From a bacterium (GTDB lineage Bacteria > Pseudomonadota > Gammaproteobacteria > Burkholderiales > Thiobacillaceae), in contig WOUQ01000007.1 of assembly GCA_009772925.1 (NCBI GenBank), positions 62,001 to 126,000 of the forward strand: a stretch of 64,000 nt of DNA. Direction: 5' to 3'. A program made the position numbers and the translations under genes. Shown here piece after piece: positions 36,884-45,330 of the stretch. Under the pieces are notes generated by a model. The model did not search any database. It had not been told where the DNA came from and was given only the letters and a program-made list of their open reading frames with translations. The first letter of the stretch is position 1. Each line of letters starts with the position of its first letter.

Positions 36884-37711
36884 ATGACACCCGCGCGACC
36901 GGTCTTCTTCATTTCCGACCACACAGGCATCACCGCCGAGATCATTGGCAAGAGTCTCCTCTCGCAATTTCCCGACGAAGCGTTCGCGCAGGTGAGTTTA
37001 CCCTTCGTCGACTCGCTGGAAAAAGCAAATCTTGCAGCGCAACAAGTGCGCGAGGCCTGGAAGGAGAAGACCATCCGGCCTTTCGTCTTCTCCACCCTAA
37101 CCGATCCCGGCGCGCGCGCCGCCCTGGACGGCTGCGGCGGCCTGGTGATGGACATCTACGGCCACTTCCTGGGCATGATGGTGGGCGAGATCGGCTACCC
37201 GCCGGAGCCCCTGCGCGGGCGTTTCCACGGCATGGAAGATCCGAACTCCTACCGTTCCCGCATCGACGCGGTGAACTTCGCCCTGGCGGCCGACGACGGT
37301 CTGGGTGTGGAGAAATACGAGCGCGCCGACCTGATCCTGGTGGGCGTCTCGCGCAGTGGCAAGACGCCGACTTCTCTCTATATGGCCATGCAGTATGGCC
37401 TGTGCGTGGCCAACTATCCGCTGACCCCGGAAAACTTCGAACAGCCCGGCCTGCCCAGAATTCTTCAACCCTACCGCAGCAAGCTGCGCGGCCTCACGCT
37501 GGAGCCGGAGCGACTCGCCTCAATCCGCTCGGAACGCCGGCCCAACAGCCAGTACGCCTCGCTGGAAACCTGCAAGGGCGAATTGAAGCAGGCGAACCTG
37601 CTGATGCGCAGCGAAGGCATCCCCATCATCGATTCCTCGCATCGCTCGGTGGAGGAGATCGCCGCGATGATCAAGCATTCCCTGCCCGGCGGCATGCCGC
37701 GCGTGCTCTGA
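36884..37711 (+). CDS. ppsR: Phosphoenolpyruvate synthase regulatory protein (kinase/pyrophosphorylase)
   Basis: PpsR (DUF299 family) switches PEP synthase off by ADP-dependent phosphorylation of a threonine next to the catalytic histidine and on again by phosphate-dependent removal. The 275-residue protein has the N-terminal [12 protein letters not shown], the P-loop [13 protein letters not shown] near residue 150 and the C-terminal [11 protein letters not shown]. Head-to-head placement with ppsA is the usual arrangement in betaproteobacteria and lets the two promoters be controlled together. Confidence 0.95.
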   Translation: MTPARPVFFISDHTGITAEIIGKSLLSQFPDEAFAQVSLPFVDSLEKANLAAQQVREAWKEKTIRPFVFSTLTDPGARAALDGCGGLVMDIYGHFLGMMVGEIGYPPEPLRGRFHGMEDPNSYRSRIDAVNFALAADDGLGVEKYERADLILVGVSRSGKTPTSLYMAMQYGLCVANYPLTPENFEQPGLPRILQPYRSKLRGLTLEPERLASIRSERRPNSQYASLETCKGELKQANLLMRSEGIPIIDSSHRSVEEIAAMIKHSLPGGMPRVL

Positions 37712-37724
37712 TCAAGCGCCTGTT

Positions 37725-38513
37725 TCAGCAGGGATCATGCCCCGCGCCGGACTGGCGCAGCCGCTCGAACAGACAGACCGCCGCCGCGGCGGCGACGTTG
37801 AGGCTTTCCACCCCGGCCGCCATGGGGATGGAGAAGGGCCGACACACTTGCCGCACGGCCTCGCTCAGGCCCGCGCCCTCGTTGCCGAAGGCGAAGCCGA
37901 CGCAGCCCCGCAGGTCCAGCGCCCACACGGAATCTCCGGCACCCAGCACGGCGGCATGCAGCGTACCGGGGAAATCACGCGCCACCGCCGTAAGATCCTG
38001 GCCTTCCCGGATGACGAGACTGAAGTGGGCGCCCTGGCTGCCGCGCAGGCATTTCGGCGACCACGCCTCGGCGCATCCGCGCGACAGATGCACCGCGCGC
38101 ACCCCCGAGGCGGCGGCAACACGCAGCAGCGCGCCGAGATTGCCGGGATCCTGGATGTTCTCCAGCAGCACGATGCAGCCGCCAGGCACGGGCTCCTGAC
38201 GCGGGATCGCGATCTGGGCAAGCAGCCCGGTGGGCGTGTCCACCGGCGCCAGACCGGCCAGCAGGCGGGCGGGCAGGACCAGCACGGGGACGCCGGCCAG
38301 GCGCTTGTGCCAGGCCCCGAGTTCCCCTTCCAGGGCTTCTTCGGCATAAATCAGGCGCTCGACGGGAATTCCCGCCCGCATGGCCGCCTCCAGCAGGTGG
38401 GGGCCATCCAGCAGGGTCCTGCCGGCTTCACGACGCGCCCGGCGATCCGCCGCCAGTGCGTGCAATTCCCGGTACAGCGGGTTGTCGCGGGAGCTGATCG
38501 ACTTCACCGGCAC
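37725..38513 (-). CDS. TrmH/SpoU-family RNA methyltransferase
   Basis: A 262-residue SPOUT enzyme that would 2'-O-methylate rRNA or tRNA. It has a small N-terminal substrate-binding domain (ISSRDNPLYRELHAL, LLDGPHLLEAA) and the three SPOUT motifs: IQDPGNLGALLR, AFGNEGAGLS and IPMAAGVESLNVAAAAAV, which form the trefoil knot. The domain order is like RlmB/TsnR but the target nucleotide cannot be given. It is convergent with ppsR, and its start overlaps the end of the pentapeptide-repeat gene by 10 bases. Confidence 0.88.
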   Translation of the reverse strand: MPVKSISSRDNPLYRELHALAADRRARREAGRTLLDGPHLLEAAMRAGIPVERLIYAEEALEGELGAWHKRLAGVPVLVLPARLLAGLAPVDTPTGLLAQIAIPRQEPVPGGCIVLLENIQDPGNLGALLRVAAASGVRAVHLSRGCAEAWSPKCLRGSQGAHFSLVIREGQDLTAVARDFPGTLHAAVLGAGDSVWALDLRGCVGFAFGNEGAGLSEAVRQVCRPFSIPMAAGVESLNVAAAAAVCLFERLRQSGAGHDPC

Positions 38514-39379
38514 GCGCCCGGGGCGCCCTCCTGGCAGGTGCGGCCATCGCTCCAGACGGCCTTGCCGAAGCGCGTGCCGTCGATGCGGGTGCCGCCCAGA
38601 CGGGCGCCGGCCAGATTCGCGTAGCGCAAGTCCGCGCCGGTGAGATCCGCGCCGGACAGGTCCGCGCCGGTGAGATCCGCCCCCAGCAGGCTGGCACCCC
38701 GCAACTGGGCGTTGCGCAGGCTGGCGCCCTTGAGCAGTGCGTAGGCCAGGTCGGCACCAGCCAGGCGAGCGTCATCGAGCCGGGTGTTTTCGAGTTTGGC
38801 GTTGCGCGCGCGCGCGCCGGGCTGTTGCAAGCCACGTTTGTCGCAGCCGCGCCAGTTGACGCGGTCAGTCAGGTCGCCGGCACAGTCCGCCGACGCGCCG
38901 ATCGAGGCGAGGATCGGTTCATCCGACTGGCCCCACCAGACAGCCAGGCCGATCAACAGCAACAGCAGTATCCCCAACAGCGCCGCCAAGGGTGAGGTCC
39001 GCCGGTTCTGCCGCAGTCGCAGCAATGCCTCCGTCCTGGCGTGATCTTCGGCCACTGCCTGGCGCGCCTCGGCATCAAGAGCGGAATCGTGCGGCTCGAC
39101 GACGTCCGCCGGGTCACCCTGATCCAGCCAGCGCTGGCGCGCGCGCAGGCGTTCCTCGCGCCAGGCCGGGCCCGCGCTATCCGCTTGCGCTGCCGCCGGC
39201 GCGGCAGACGATGCGGTGAACTGGCCGCTCTCGGCGATGCCGATCCAGTCGGCCTCATCCAGGCTGATCTCCCAGTCCCGGGTAATGTCCCCTTCCTCGA
39301 GCGCGGTCTCGATCTGCGGCCGCGGAAACGGCCCGTACACCTTGCCTTCATGCCGCAGATACCAGAGTGGTTGTGTCAT
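38504..39379 (-). CDS. GYF-like and pentapeptide-repeat membrane protein
   Basis: A 291-residue protein from the ATG at 39379. Residues 1-60 look like a GYF_2-type domain (LWYLRHEGKVYGPF). A polar linker follows, one membrane segment lies at about 128-150, and the C-terminal half holds about 14 pentapeptide repeats of the A(D/N)LxG type (GADLTGADLSGADL). The repeats should be periplasmic or cytoplasmic depending on topology, which I cannot settle. Function unknown; pentapeptide beta-helices often bind other proteins or imitate DNA. It overlaps the methyltransferase gene. Confidence 0.8.
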   Translation of the reverse strand: MTQPLWYLRHEGKVYGPFPRPQIETALEEGDITRDWEISLDEADWIGIAESGQFTASSAAPAAAQADSAGPAWREERLRARQRWLDQGDPADVVEPHDSALDAEARQAVAEDHARTEALLRLRQNRRTSPLAALLGILLLLLIGLAVWWGQSDEPILASIGASADCAGDLTDRVNWRGCDKRGLQQPGARARNAKLENTRLDDARLAGADLAYALLKGASLRNAQLRGASLLGADLTGADLSGADLTGADLRYANLAGARLGGTRIDGTRFGKAVWSDGRTCQEGAPGACR

Positions 39380-39423
39380 GGAGCCGGCTCCCAAGCAGAG
39401 CCGATTGTCGCTACCCGCGGAAC

Positions 39424-39453
39424 AAAAAAAAAGCCCGGTCGGGTGACCGGGCT
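39424..39453 (-). terminator. Rho-independent terminator of the candidate small RNA
   Basis: AGCCCGGTC and GACCGGGCT pair perfectly around a four-base loop, followed on the minus strand by nine consecutive T. It lies 45 bases upstream of the pentapeptide-repeat gene, so it insulates that gene from transcription coming from the right. Confidence 0.9.
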
Positions 39454-39526
39454 AAATCCACCTTAGAAGGAGGATGGAGGAGACAACACTGATAACACTC
39501 AGGGAGTAAGTGTTGGCATCAGTGTC
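39424..39526 (-). ncRNA. Candidate small RNA with anti-Shine-Dalgarno segment and terminator
   Basis: Read on the minus strand: a long hairpin (arms 39486-39499 and 39509-39525, 14 pairs with a 3-base bulge), then a C-rich single-stranded stretch with CTCCTCC and CCTCC (39461-39485), then a perfect 9-pair GC hairpin followed by nine T (39453-39424). There is no gene on this strand upstream for the terminator to serve. A TCTAAT box at 39532-39527 could be the -10 element. The CTCCTCC segments are able to pair with ribosome binding sites. Boundaries are estimates. Confidence 0.6.
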
Positions 39527-39768
39527 ATTAGAATTGTCTAATATGTTTATGTGCCACTCAACCAATTACGCCGGTTTATTGAAGAAATCCGGCGAATCAG
39601 GTGATCTGTTGTTTACGTACTACACCGGGTTGGCTACCCTGTCAGGCGCACTGCAAATTCTCCACATGCACCATGCGAATCCAGCCACGGCGATCCCCTC
39701 CACAACCTGTGCGATGACACCTGTCCCGTGGAACGTCCCTTTTTCTCCCTGACCGATCGTTTTACATC

Positions 39769-41814
39769 ATGAGCATCCTCCCCTCCTCCCAAATAAGAAC
39801 CCTGGCCATGGTCGGACATGGCGGCGCCGGCAAGACCACCCTGATCGAAACCCTGTTGGCCGCGGCCGGTGCCATTCCCAGCGCCGGCTCGGTGGAACGC
39901 GGTACCACCGTGTGCGACTACGATCCGCTCGAGAAGGCGCACCTGCATTCCGTGAAGCTGGCCGTCAGCCATCTCCAGCACCAGGACACCCTGATCCATC
40001 TCCTCGACACGCCGGGCTTTCCGGACTACATGGGTCAGGCGATGTGCGCCCTGGATGCGGTGGATACCGCGGTCGTCGTCCTGGATGCCAAGAAGGGTAT
40101 CGAGCTCACCGCCCACCGCATGATGCACTGGGCGCAGACCCGCAAGCTGTGCCGCATGATCGTGGTGAACAAGATGGATGTGCCGGAAGCGGACCTGCCC
40201 GCCCTCCTCGCCGACATCCAGTCCACCTTCGGCCGCGAATGCCTGCCCATCAACCTGCCCGCGGGCAATCGCACCCGCGTCACCGACTGTTTCTTCAATC
40301 CTGCCGGCGACGCCGATTTCTCCAGCGTCGAGGAAGCGCACAGCGCCCTGGTCGACCAGGTGGTGGAAGTGGACGAGGAACTCATGTCCCTCTATCTGGA
40401 ACAAGGTGAAGTCGCCCCCGAGCAGTTGCACGCACCCTTCGAACAGGCTCTGCGTGACGGCCATCTGGTTCCGGTCTGCTTCGTGTCCGCGCAAACCGGC
40501 GTGGGCATCCGCGAACTGCTGGACATCATGGTGAAATTGCTGCCCCACCCCGGCGAGGCCAATCCGCCCCAGTTTCTGCTGGGCGAGGGCGAGGAAGCCC
40601 GACCCCTGCTGGTGGAACCCGACCCGGCCAAGCACGTGCTGGCGCATGTCTTCAAGGTCGAGGTGGACTCCTACATCGGCCGCATCACCGCCTTGCGCGT
40701 GCATCAGGGCACGCTTACCGAGAACGCCCAGCTTTATATCGGCGAGCTGCGCAAGCCGTTCAAGGTCGCCCATCTCTACCGGCTGCTCGGCAAGCAACTG
40801 GTGGCGGTGGAGGCCTGCGGCCCCGGCGACATCTGCGCCCTCACCAAGGTGGACGACATCACCTTCGATTCCGTGCTGCACGATGCGCCGGAAGACGACC
40901 ACATCCACATGAAGCCGCTGGAGTTTCCCCATGCCGTGTTCGGCCTGGCGGTGCGGCCCAAGAAGCAGTCCGACGCCGACAAGCTGGCCGACATCCTGCA
41001 CCGCCTGGTGGCCGAGGATCCCGGTCTGCATGTGGATCACGACCCCAACACGCACGAGGCCGTGATCCGCGGCCTGGGAGAAACCCATCTGGGCAGCGTG
41101 CTGGAAAAGATGCGCGAGCAGTTCCGTCTGGAGGTGGACACGCACCCGCCGACCATCGCCTACAAGGAAACCATCACCCTGCCCGCCGAAGGCCATCACC
41201 GTCACAAGAAACAGACCGGCGGCGCCGGCCAGTTCGGCGAGGTGTTCCTGAAGATCGAGCCCATGGAGCGTGGCGCGGGCTTCCAGTTCGTCGATGCGGT
41301 GAAGGGCGGCGTCATCCCCAACACCTTCATCCCCGCCGTGGAGAAGGGCGTGCGCCAGGCCATGTCCGCCGGCAGCGTGGCCGGCTTCCCCATGCAGGAC
41401 ATCAAGGTCACCGTCTACGATGGCAAGAACCACCCGGTCGACGGCAAGGAGATCGCCTTCGTCACCGCTGGAAAAAAGGCCTTCCTGGATGCCGCGGCCA
41501 AGGCCAGGCCCATCGTCCTGGAGCCCATCGTCAACGTCGAATTGACCACGCCGGAAACCGCGGTCGGCGATGTCAGCGGCGATCTCTCCTCCAGGCGCGG
41601 CCAGATCACCGGCCATCAGACCGGCCGCGGTGGCATGATCACCGTGGTCGGCCATGCGCCCCTGGCGGAACTGGACAGCTTCCAGTCACGGGTCAAGTCC
41701 CTCACCGGCGGCCAGGGTTCCTACACCCTGGAATTCAGCCACTACGAGCAGGTGCCACCGCAGGTCCAGCAGCAACTGGCGGCCCAGTTCAAGCCGGAGC
41801 AGGACGAGCAGTAA
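39769..41814 (+). CDS. Elongation factor G paralogue (EF-G2-like GTPase)
   Basis: A 681-residue translational GTPase of the EF-G family. G1 is GHGGAGKTTL (residues 17-26), G3 DTPGFPD and G4 NKMD, followed by the EF-G domains II-V (KKQTGGAGQFGEV in domain IV, SGDLSSRRGQ in domain V). G1 differs from the AHIDAGKTT of the main EF-G, and no str-operon genes are adjacent, so it is a second paralogue of the kind found in many proteobacteria. Its precise role (elongation, recycling or stress) is open. The region 39454-39768 before it holds the candidate small RNA and no convincing gene. Confidence 0.88.
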   Translation: MSILPSSQIRTLAMVGHGGAGKTTLIETLLAAAGAIPSAGSVERGTTVCDYDPLEKAHLHSVKLAVSHLQHQDTLIHLLDTPGFPDYMGQAMCALDAVDTAVVVLDAKKGIELTAHRMMHWAQTRKLCRMIVVNKMDVPEADLPALLADIQSTFGRECLPINLPAGNRTRVTDCFFNPAGDADFSSVEEAHSALVDQVVEVDEELMSLYLEQGEVAPEQLHAPFEQALRDGHLVPVCFVSAQTGVGIRELLDIMVKLLPHPGEANPPQFLLGEGEEARPLLVEPDPAKHVLAHVFKVEVDSYIGRITALRVHQGTLTENAQLYIGELRKPFKVAHLYRLLGKQLVAVEACGPGDICALTKVDDITFDSVLHDAPEDDHIHMKPLEFPHAVFGLAVRPKKQSDADKLADILHRLVAEDPGLHVDHDPNTHEAVIRGLGETHLGSVLEKMREQFRLEVDTHPPTIAYKETITLPAEGHHRHKKQTGGAGQFGEVFLKIEPMERGAGFQFVDAVKGGVIPNTFIPAVEKGVRQAMSAGSVAGFPMQDIKVTVYDGKNHPVDGKEIAFVTAGKKAFLDAAAKARPIVLEPIVNVELTTPETAVGDVSGDLSSRRGQITGHQTGRGGMITVVGHAPLAELDSFQSRVKSLTGGQGSYTLEFSHYEQVPPQVQQQLAAQFKPEQDEQ

Positions 41815-41833
41815 GCGTCAGCCACCCCAAACG

Positions 41834-41859
41834 AAAAGGGCCTCCGCGGAGGCCCTTTT
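41834..41859. terminator. Bidirectional terminator after the EF-G paralogue
   Basis: A perfect 26-base palindrome with AAAAGGGCCTCC on one side and GGAGGCCCTTTT on the other. It is symmetrical, so it can stop transcription both ways, as expected between two convergent genes; before integration of the ICE the facing gene was probably guaA. Confidence 0.9.
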
Positions 41860-41875
41860 CTCATCTTATACCCGC

Positions 41876-41890
41876 TTACTCCCACTCAAT
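41876..41890 (-). other. Probable attachment-site core: duplicated 3' end of guaA
   Basis: Read on the minus strand these 15 bases code I-E-W-E-stop, the conserved C-terminus of GMP synthase. No guaA body is attached: the upstream residues (STVPEI) do not look like GuaA. An element that integrates into the 3' end of guaA leaves such an orphan tail at one end and restores the gene at the other. The start of the element is set here on that basis. Confidence 0.55.
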
Positions 41891-41949
41891 TATCTCCGGA
41901 ACCGTAGAACCCGCGTGGATACTGGGTTCTCGCCGAAAGGCACTCGCAA

Positions 41950-42164
41950 ATACCGTCACCAATACCGTCTCCAGAGCAATGCTTAGCATTCATGCGGGTT
42001 TCCGGGCGATCTCAAAAAAACGTGCTCTTAACTACTATTGACGACTATTGGCTCAAAGCCTACTTTTCTGCTGCTTCAATTGTTACACAGGAAGACTCAT
42101 TCGGCTGACGGTATCAACGTCTTTTGCACATTTTTGATACCGTCAGAAACAAGCTAACCGTCAG
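41950..42164. repeat. ATACCGTC repeats near the ICE end
   Basis: ATACCGTC occurs at 41950-41957, 41962-41969 and 42137-42144, and inverted at 42107-42114; ACCGTCAG follows at 42157-42164. The last two full copies form a 13-base perfect inverted repeat (42105-42117 and 42134-42146). Grouped direct and inverted copies near an element end resemble arm-type binding sites of a tyrosine recombinase or excisionase. Nothing else is seen in the gap 41860-42160 except an AGAACCC/GGGTTCT hairpin (41906-41930). Confidence 0.5.
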
Positions 42165-43075
42165 ATCACACGAGAACTTTTTTCTCCTCCCCGACTGGAG
42201 AACCTCACATGTGAGTCCAGCTTCTCCAAGTCGATTCTCGCCTGCTTCCCGTTGTACCCATCACGCTTAAGATTGGCGACGTCGCTCTCCAGTTGAGACT
42301 CTGTGGTTACGAGATACCAACATTTCTCGTTGGCTTCCCATCGATAGCCCAGCGCTTTGAGACGATCCTTGTTATCGAATGGACTGTTCCTGGCCCACAC
42401 CCGATAACTGGGATTTTGTTGTCCAGAAAGCAGGTGCTTAAAACCAGTGATGCCACTGACTGGCAGGGGAAACTGAAGAACTTCCAACAAAGCCAGGCAG
42501 TCGGCCTCGGCGCGATGGGCTTCGTGGAAAAATCCCATGCAGTTGAGTATGTAGTCCAGCTTGGCTGAACCATAACCTTCTTCCGCCCAAGGAACATCTT
42601 TCAGTGAGCACCCCCAGGGCACCGACTGGAATATCGGAAGCCGTTTCTCCAAGAACTGACGATCAAACTGTGCGTTATGCGCGATAACAAGGGACGCCCC
42701 AAAAAGCATTTCCTCCACCTTCTGGTCATCGATTCGCTTACCGGCGACCATCTCGTCAGTGATGCCATGGATCCTTGTCGTGTCAGGAGGAATGGGTACA
42801 GATGGCTGTTCCAGCGCATCGTAGACGTCAACCACCCGGATCGCCTTGCCTGTCGTCGGATCAAAGTCGAACGCAACCATGCCCAGTTCGATAACTTCGT
42901 GCGCAGATGGATCTGTCCCTGTCGTTTCTGTGTCGAGAATAATTGCTCTCGATGCTGCCCCACTTGAATTCTCACCAAACACCTGCCGTGGAGACAGCCG
43001 GCGTAACACCCGATAGTCGGGATGCGCTTCAACTTGCCTTGCCAGCAGCTCAATTTCTGTAACTTCCATATTCAC
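42161..43075 (-). CDS. DnaQ-like 3'-5' exonuclease (DEDDh)
   Basis: A 304-residue protein with all three exonuclease motifs: ExoI LDTETTG, ExoII HNAQFDRQF and ExoIII HRAEADCLAL, where the histidine and aspartate complete a DEDDh site. The last 80 residues (YRVWARNSPFDNKDRLKALGYRWEA) are an extra C-terminal domain, not a polymerase subunit. Related proteins are common in ICEs and may help in DNA processing, but this is not shown. The frame also allows a start two codons later (43069). Confidence 0.85.
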   Translation of the reverse strand: MNMEVTEIELLARQVEAHPDYRVLRRLSPRQVFGENSSGAASRAIILDTETTGTDPSAHEVIELGMVAFDFDPTTGKAIRVVDVYDALEQPSVPIPPDTTRIHGITDEMVAGKRIDDQKVEEMLFGASLVIAHNAQFDRQFLEKRLPIFQSVPWGCSLKDVPWAEEGYGSAKLDYILNCMGFFHEAHRAEADCLALLEVLQFPLPVSGITGFKHLLSGQQNPSYRVWARNSPFDNKDRLKALGYRWEANEKCWYLVTTESQLESDVANLKRDGYNGKQARIDLEKLDSHVRFSSRGGEKSSRVI

Positions 43076-43306
43076 CGCTCCCTTTTCCTTTCGCTCTTCC
43101 GACTCCCATATTTTCCGGGTGAATCGAGTGCTTGACTGGCCGTCAGATTGACACCTCTTTTGTCACTATGACAGACCCAAAGCTCACTACGCGAGCTTGA
43201 GCGTGCTGATTGCCATCCCACGCAGCCCTACGATCCTGCTACCGATGCCGTACTTCATTCCACTCGAAATACGAACTTGGAGGATGCATTTCAAGCGCAC
43301 CCCATT

Positions 43307-43323
43307 TCGTAGTGACGCTACGA
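43307..43323 (+). promoter_or_regulatory. Small palindrome upstream of the HTH gene
   Basis: TCGTAG and CTACGA are mirrored around five bases, ending 28 bases before the ATG at 43352. It could be an operator for the DNA-binding protein encoded next, or for the divergent exonuclease gene. The rest of the 276-base gap 43076-43351 contains a further CCGTCAG copy (43140-43146) and no gene. Confidence 0.35.
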
Positions 43324-43351
43324 TGAATTCATGACTCCGAAGGAACATTAA

Positions 43352-43663
43352 ATGCATACCGCACCCCATGAAGATAGCCTCGCTCTTCTCACTCGCCGTC
43401 ACAGCGGACTGTTGCTCACACTATCTGCCGCAGCGCAAGAAATCGGCATCAATCTCAGGACCGCCCACAATCAGATCAGCAAGGGCGTCTTTCCAATTCC
43501 GACTGTTCTTCGGGACCGGCGTCGGTATGTTCATATCACCGACTTGGCATCCTATATTGATCGCCTTCGCCAGCGAATGACGGAGAAGAACCCGCTCTCC
43601 AAGAGAGTGGCACGGACAAATGGGCGTGCGGAAAAGTTGGAGAGTCAAACCAACCATACCTGA
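43352..43663 (+). CDS. Small helix-turn-helix protein
   Basis: A 103-residue protein whose central part (LTLSAAAQEIGINLRTAHNQISKGVFPIPTV) fits a winged HTH of the AlpA/excisionase kind, followed by RRYVHITDLASYIDRL, as in small phage and ICE DNA-binding proteins. It could be an excisionase or a regulator of the element; its position near the end with the repeat sites would fit the former. I cannot decide from sequence alone. Confidence 0.6.
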   Translation: MHTAPHEDSLALLTRRHSGLLLTLSAAAQEIGINLRTAHNQISKGVFPIPTVLRDRRRYVHITDLASYIDRLRQRMTEKNPLSKRVARTNGRAEKLESQTNHT

Positions 43664-43751
43664 CTGCACGTCCCGATGCGTTCTAATTCATCTACAGCCG
43701 CTGGACATCTGCAACATTCCAATATACTAATGACAAACAACAGGAGGAGCC

Positions 43752-43955
43752 ATGGTCATTCTCGAATCATGCCCATTTTGCGGAAGCCAGCATGTGGAAT
43801 CCAGCGAAGTAGATATCAACGGATGGATGGTTGAGTGCATGGACTGTCATGCGACCGGACCTATCGGTCGAACAGAGGCTATAGCTGTTACTGCATGGAA
43901 TAGGCGCCATCTGAAGGCACCTGTCCATTCGCAATCCGTTGCGACTGCCGCCTGA
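43752..43955 (+). CDS. Lar-like restriction alleviation protein
   Basis: A 67-residue protein with two CxxC-type zinc-binding pairs (CPFCGS near the start and CMDCHATGP) and the tail AVTAWNRR, the pattern of the Lar family, which in Rac prophage reduces type I restriction. AGGAGGAG lies close before the ATG. On a conjugative element such a protein would protect incoming DNA; that is inference from the family. Confidence 0.75.
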   Translation: MVILESCPFCGSQHVESSEVDINGWMVECMDCHATGPIGRTEAIAVTAWNRRHLKAPVHSQSVATAA

Positions 43956-43971
43956 TACCTCCCAGAAAAAA

Positions 43972-45330
43972 TCAGGAAAGCTTGGCCAGACGTTCCGCTA
44001 CTGACGGATCGAATTCCTTCCTGGTCAGCAGTTCTGCAATCGTCGATTGTCGGAACTTGATTGCATCGGCGACGAAACCTCGTCGCTCTTCAATGACGGG
44101 CAGCACTTTCTCTCTCAGAAAATCTCGCTCAACCGGCAACAGCCGTTCGTCTCCGATGATTCTGGAGATGGCTTCCGGCAAGTCCGCACTCATCCGCGAC
44201 AAGATGCCACGGACCAGCCTTGGCGCCACGCCAGCCTCATAGGCCATCGCATCCCAGTGCGGCCCCTCCACCCAGCCGGGCTTGTTCTCACCGGCGATAG
44301 CCATGGACATGGTCTGCCTTGGCAGGTAGGCCTCCACGCAGAGCATGTCGTAAAACGGCGCCACCGCCGCTTTCTGTCCCCGCATCAGGAAAGCAATGTT
44401 CTTGGCGTGCGCGTCCAGGTTGCCGATCAGATAGTTAAAGGCGACCCACTGGACAACGGCATTGGCAGCCACAATTGGGCGATCGATGAAGGTGCCGCGA
44501 AGAACCCCGAACAAGTGATGCAAACCCAGGCCACCCTCGCTCTCGTATTTCTTTGAAGGCGCCACACCCAGCGCCTGGCATAGGTCTATCTGATGGAGCC
44601 GCCCGAACGTCGTCCCAGCAACCTTCTCCGCGTTCTGTTCCAATGGCACCCGGTCAAATCGTTCGATGACATAAAGCGGCTCGGGAAGATGCAGCAAACC
44701 AACCGCAGGCACCGGAACCTTCAGCTCATGGGCCAGGCGCATGCAGAAAAATTCGTTGGCCGGGCAGTGAGGGAAGTCCGCGCTGGCATTCTCTGGTTTG
44801 ACGATATGGGTCGATGGCGCCGAACCCTCAGGCAGGAACATCGCACCATGGGCGTCGATACGCAGCCCCAGTTTTTCCTGGGCACCAGCCAGAGACATGC
44901 GGATTTCTTCCCATGACGCCATCAGAGGGAGATTGCGCGCTCTAGATGCCTCAATCTTTTCCTGTAGTGCCTCTCTCGCGAGTGGGACCAAAATCTCCTC
45001 TGTCGCCACATCAAACCCTTCGGGGATCAGCGAAAGAGCTCCCGCGGTGTCCTGTCCGTGTCGAATCAGAAGCGCCCAGGTGTCCCGGGGATCGATTCTG
45101 TCCCGGAAGGCGATCAGGTCTCGCAGTCGGCCTTCGGGCAACAGGTTCTCGAAGAACCATTCAACCGGCTTGGCGTCTGTAGTGTCTTCAAATTTTCGGG
45201 TGGCAATCGGAAAATTGGGCGATAACGCATAATCCTTCCACTCGGTCGCGTAGCTGAACTTCCACCGCCCATTTTCGATTTCAATGGTTCCGACCGGGAT
45301 ACCGTTGGCCGAGACAATCAAAGCGTTCAT
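43972..45330 (-). CDS. hipA: HipA-family serine/threonine kinase toxin
   Basis: HipA kinases phosphorylate glutamyl-tRNA synthetase or related targets and cause growth arrest. The 452-residue protein has the HipA N-terminal domain (VGTIEIENGRWKFSY), SLAGAQEKLGL, the ATP-binding core with HIVKPE, the catalytic GNLDAHAKNIAFL and the Mg-binding FYDML. Its start overlaps the stop of hipB by 4 bases. It is probably an addiction module that helps keep the ICE. Confidence 0.92.
   Translation of the reverse strand: MNALIVSANGIPVGTIEIENGRWKFSYATEWKDYALSPNFPIATRKFEDTTDAKPVEWFFENLLPEGRLRDLIAFRDRIDPRDTWALLIRHGQDTAGALSLIPEGFDVATEEILVPLAREALQEKIEASRARNLPLMASWEEIRMSLAGAQEKLGLRIDAHGAMFLPEGSAPSTHIVKPENASADFPHCPANEFFCMRLAHELKVPVPAVGLLHLPEPLYVIERFDRVPLEQNAEKVAGTTFGRLHQIDLCQALGVAPSKKYESEGGLGLHHLFGVLRGTFIDRPIVAANAVVQWVAFNYLIGNLDAHAKNIAFLMRGQKAAVAPFYDMLCVEAYLPRQTMSMAIAGENKPGWVEGPHWDAMAYEAGVAPRLVRGILSRMSADLPEAISRIIGDERLLPVERDFLREKVLPVIEERRGFVADAIKFRQSTIAELLTRKEFDPSVAERLAKLS

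Noticed and set aside
39510-39752. An 80-codon open frame on the + strand before the EF-G paralogue
   Set aside because: No family likeness, no ribosome binding site, odd composition, and it overlaps the candidate small RNA on the other strand.
41860-42160. A tRNA gene as the ICE integration site
   Set aside because: No cloverleaf or T-loop can be made from this region; the AGAACCC/GGGTTCT hairpin is not part of one. The guaA tail explains the site better.
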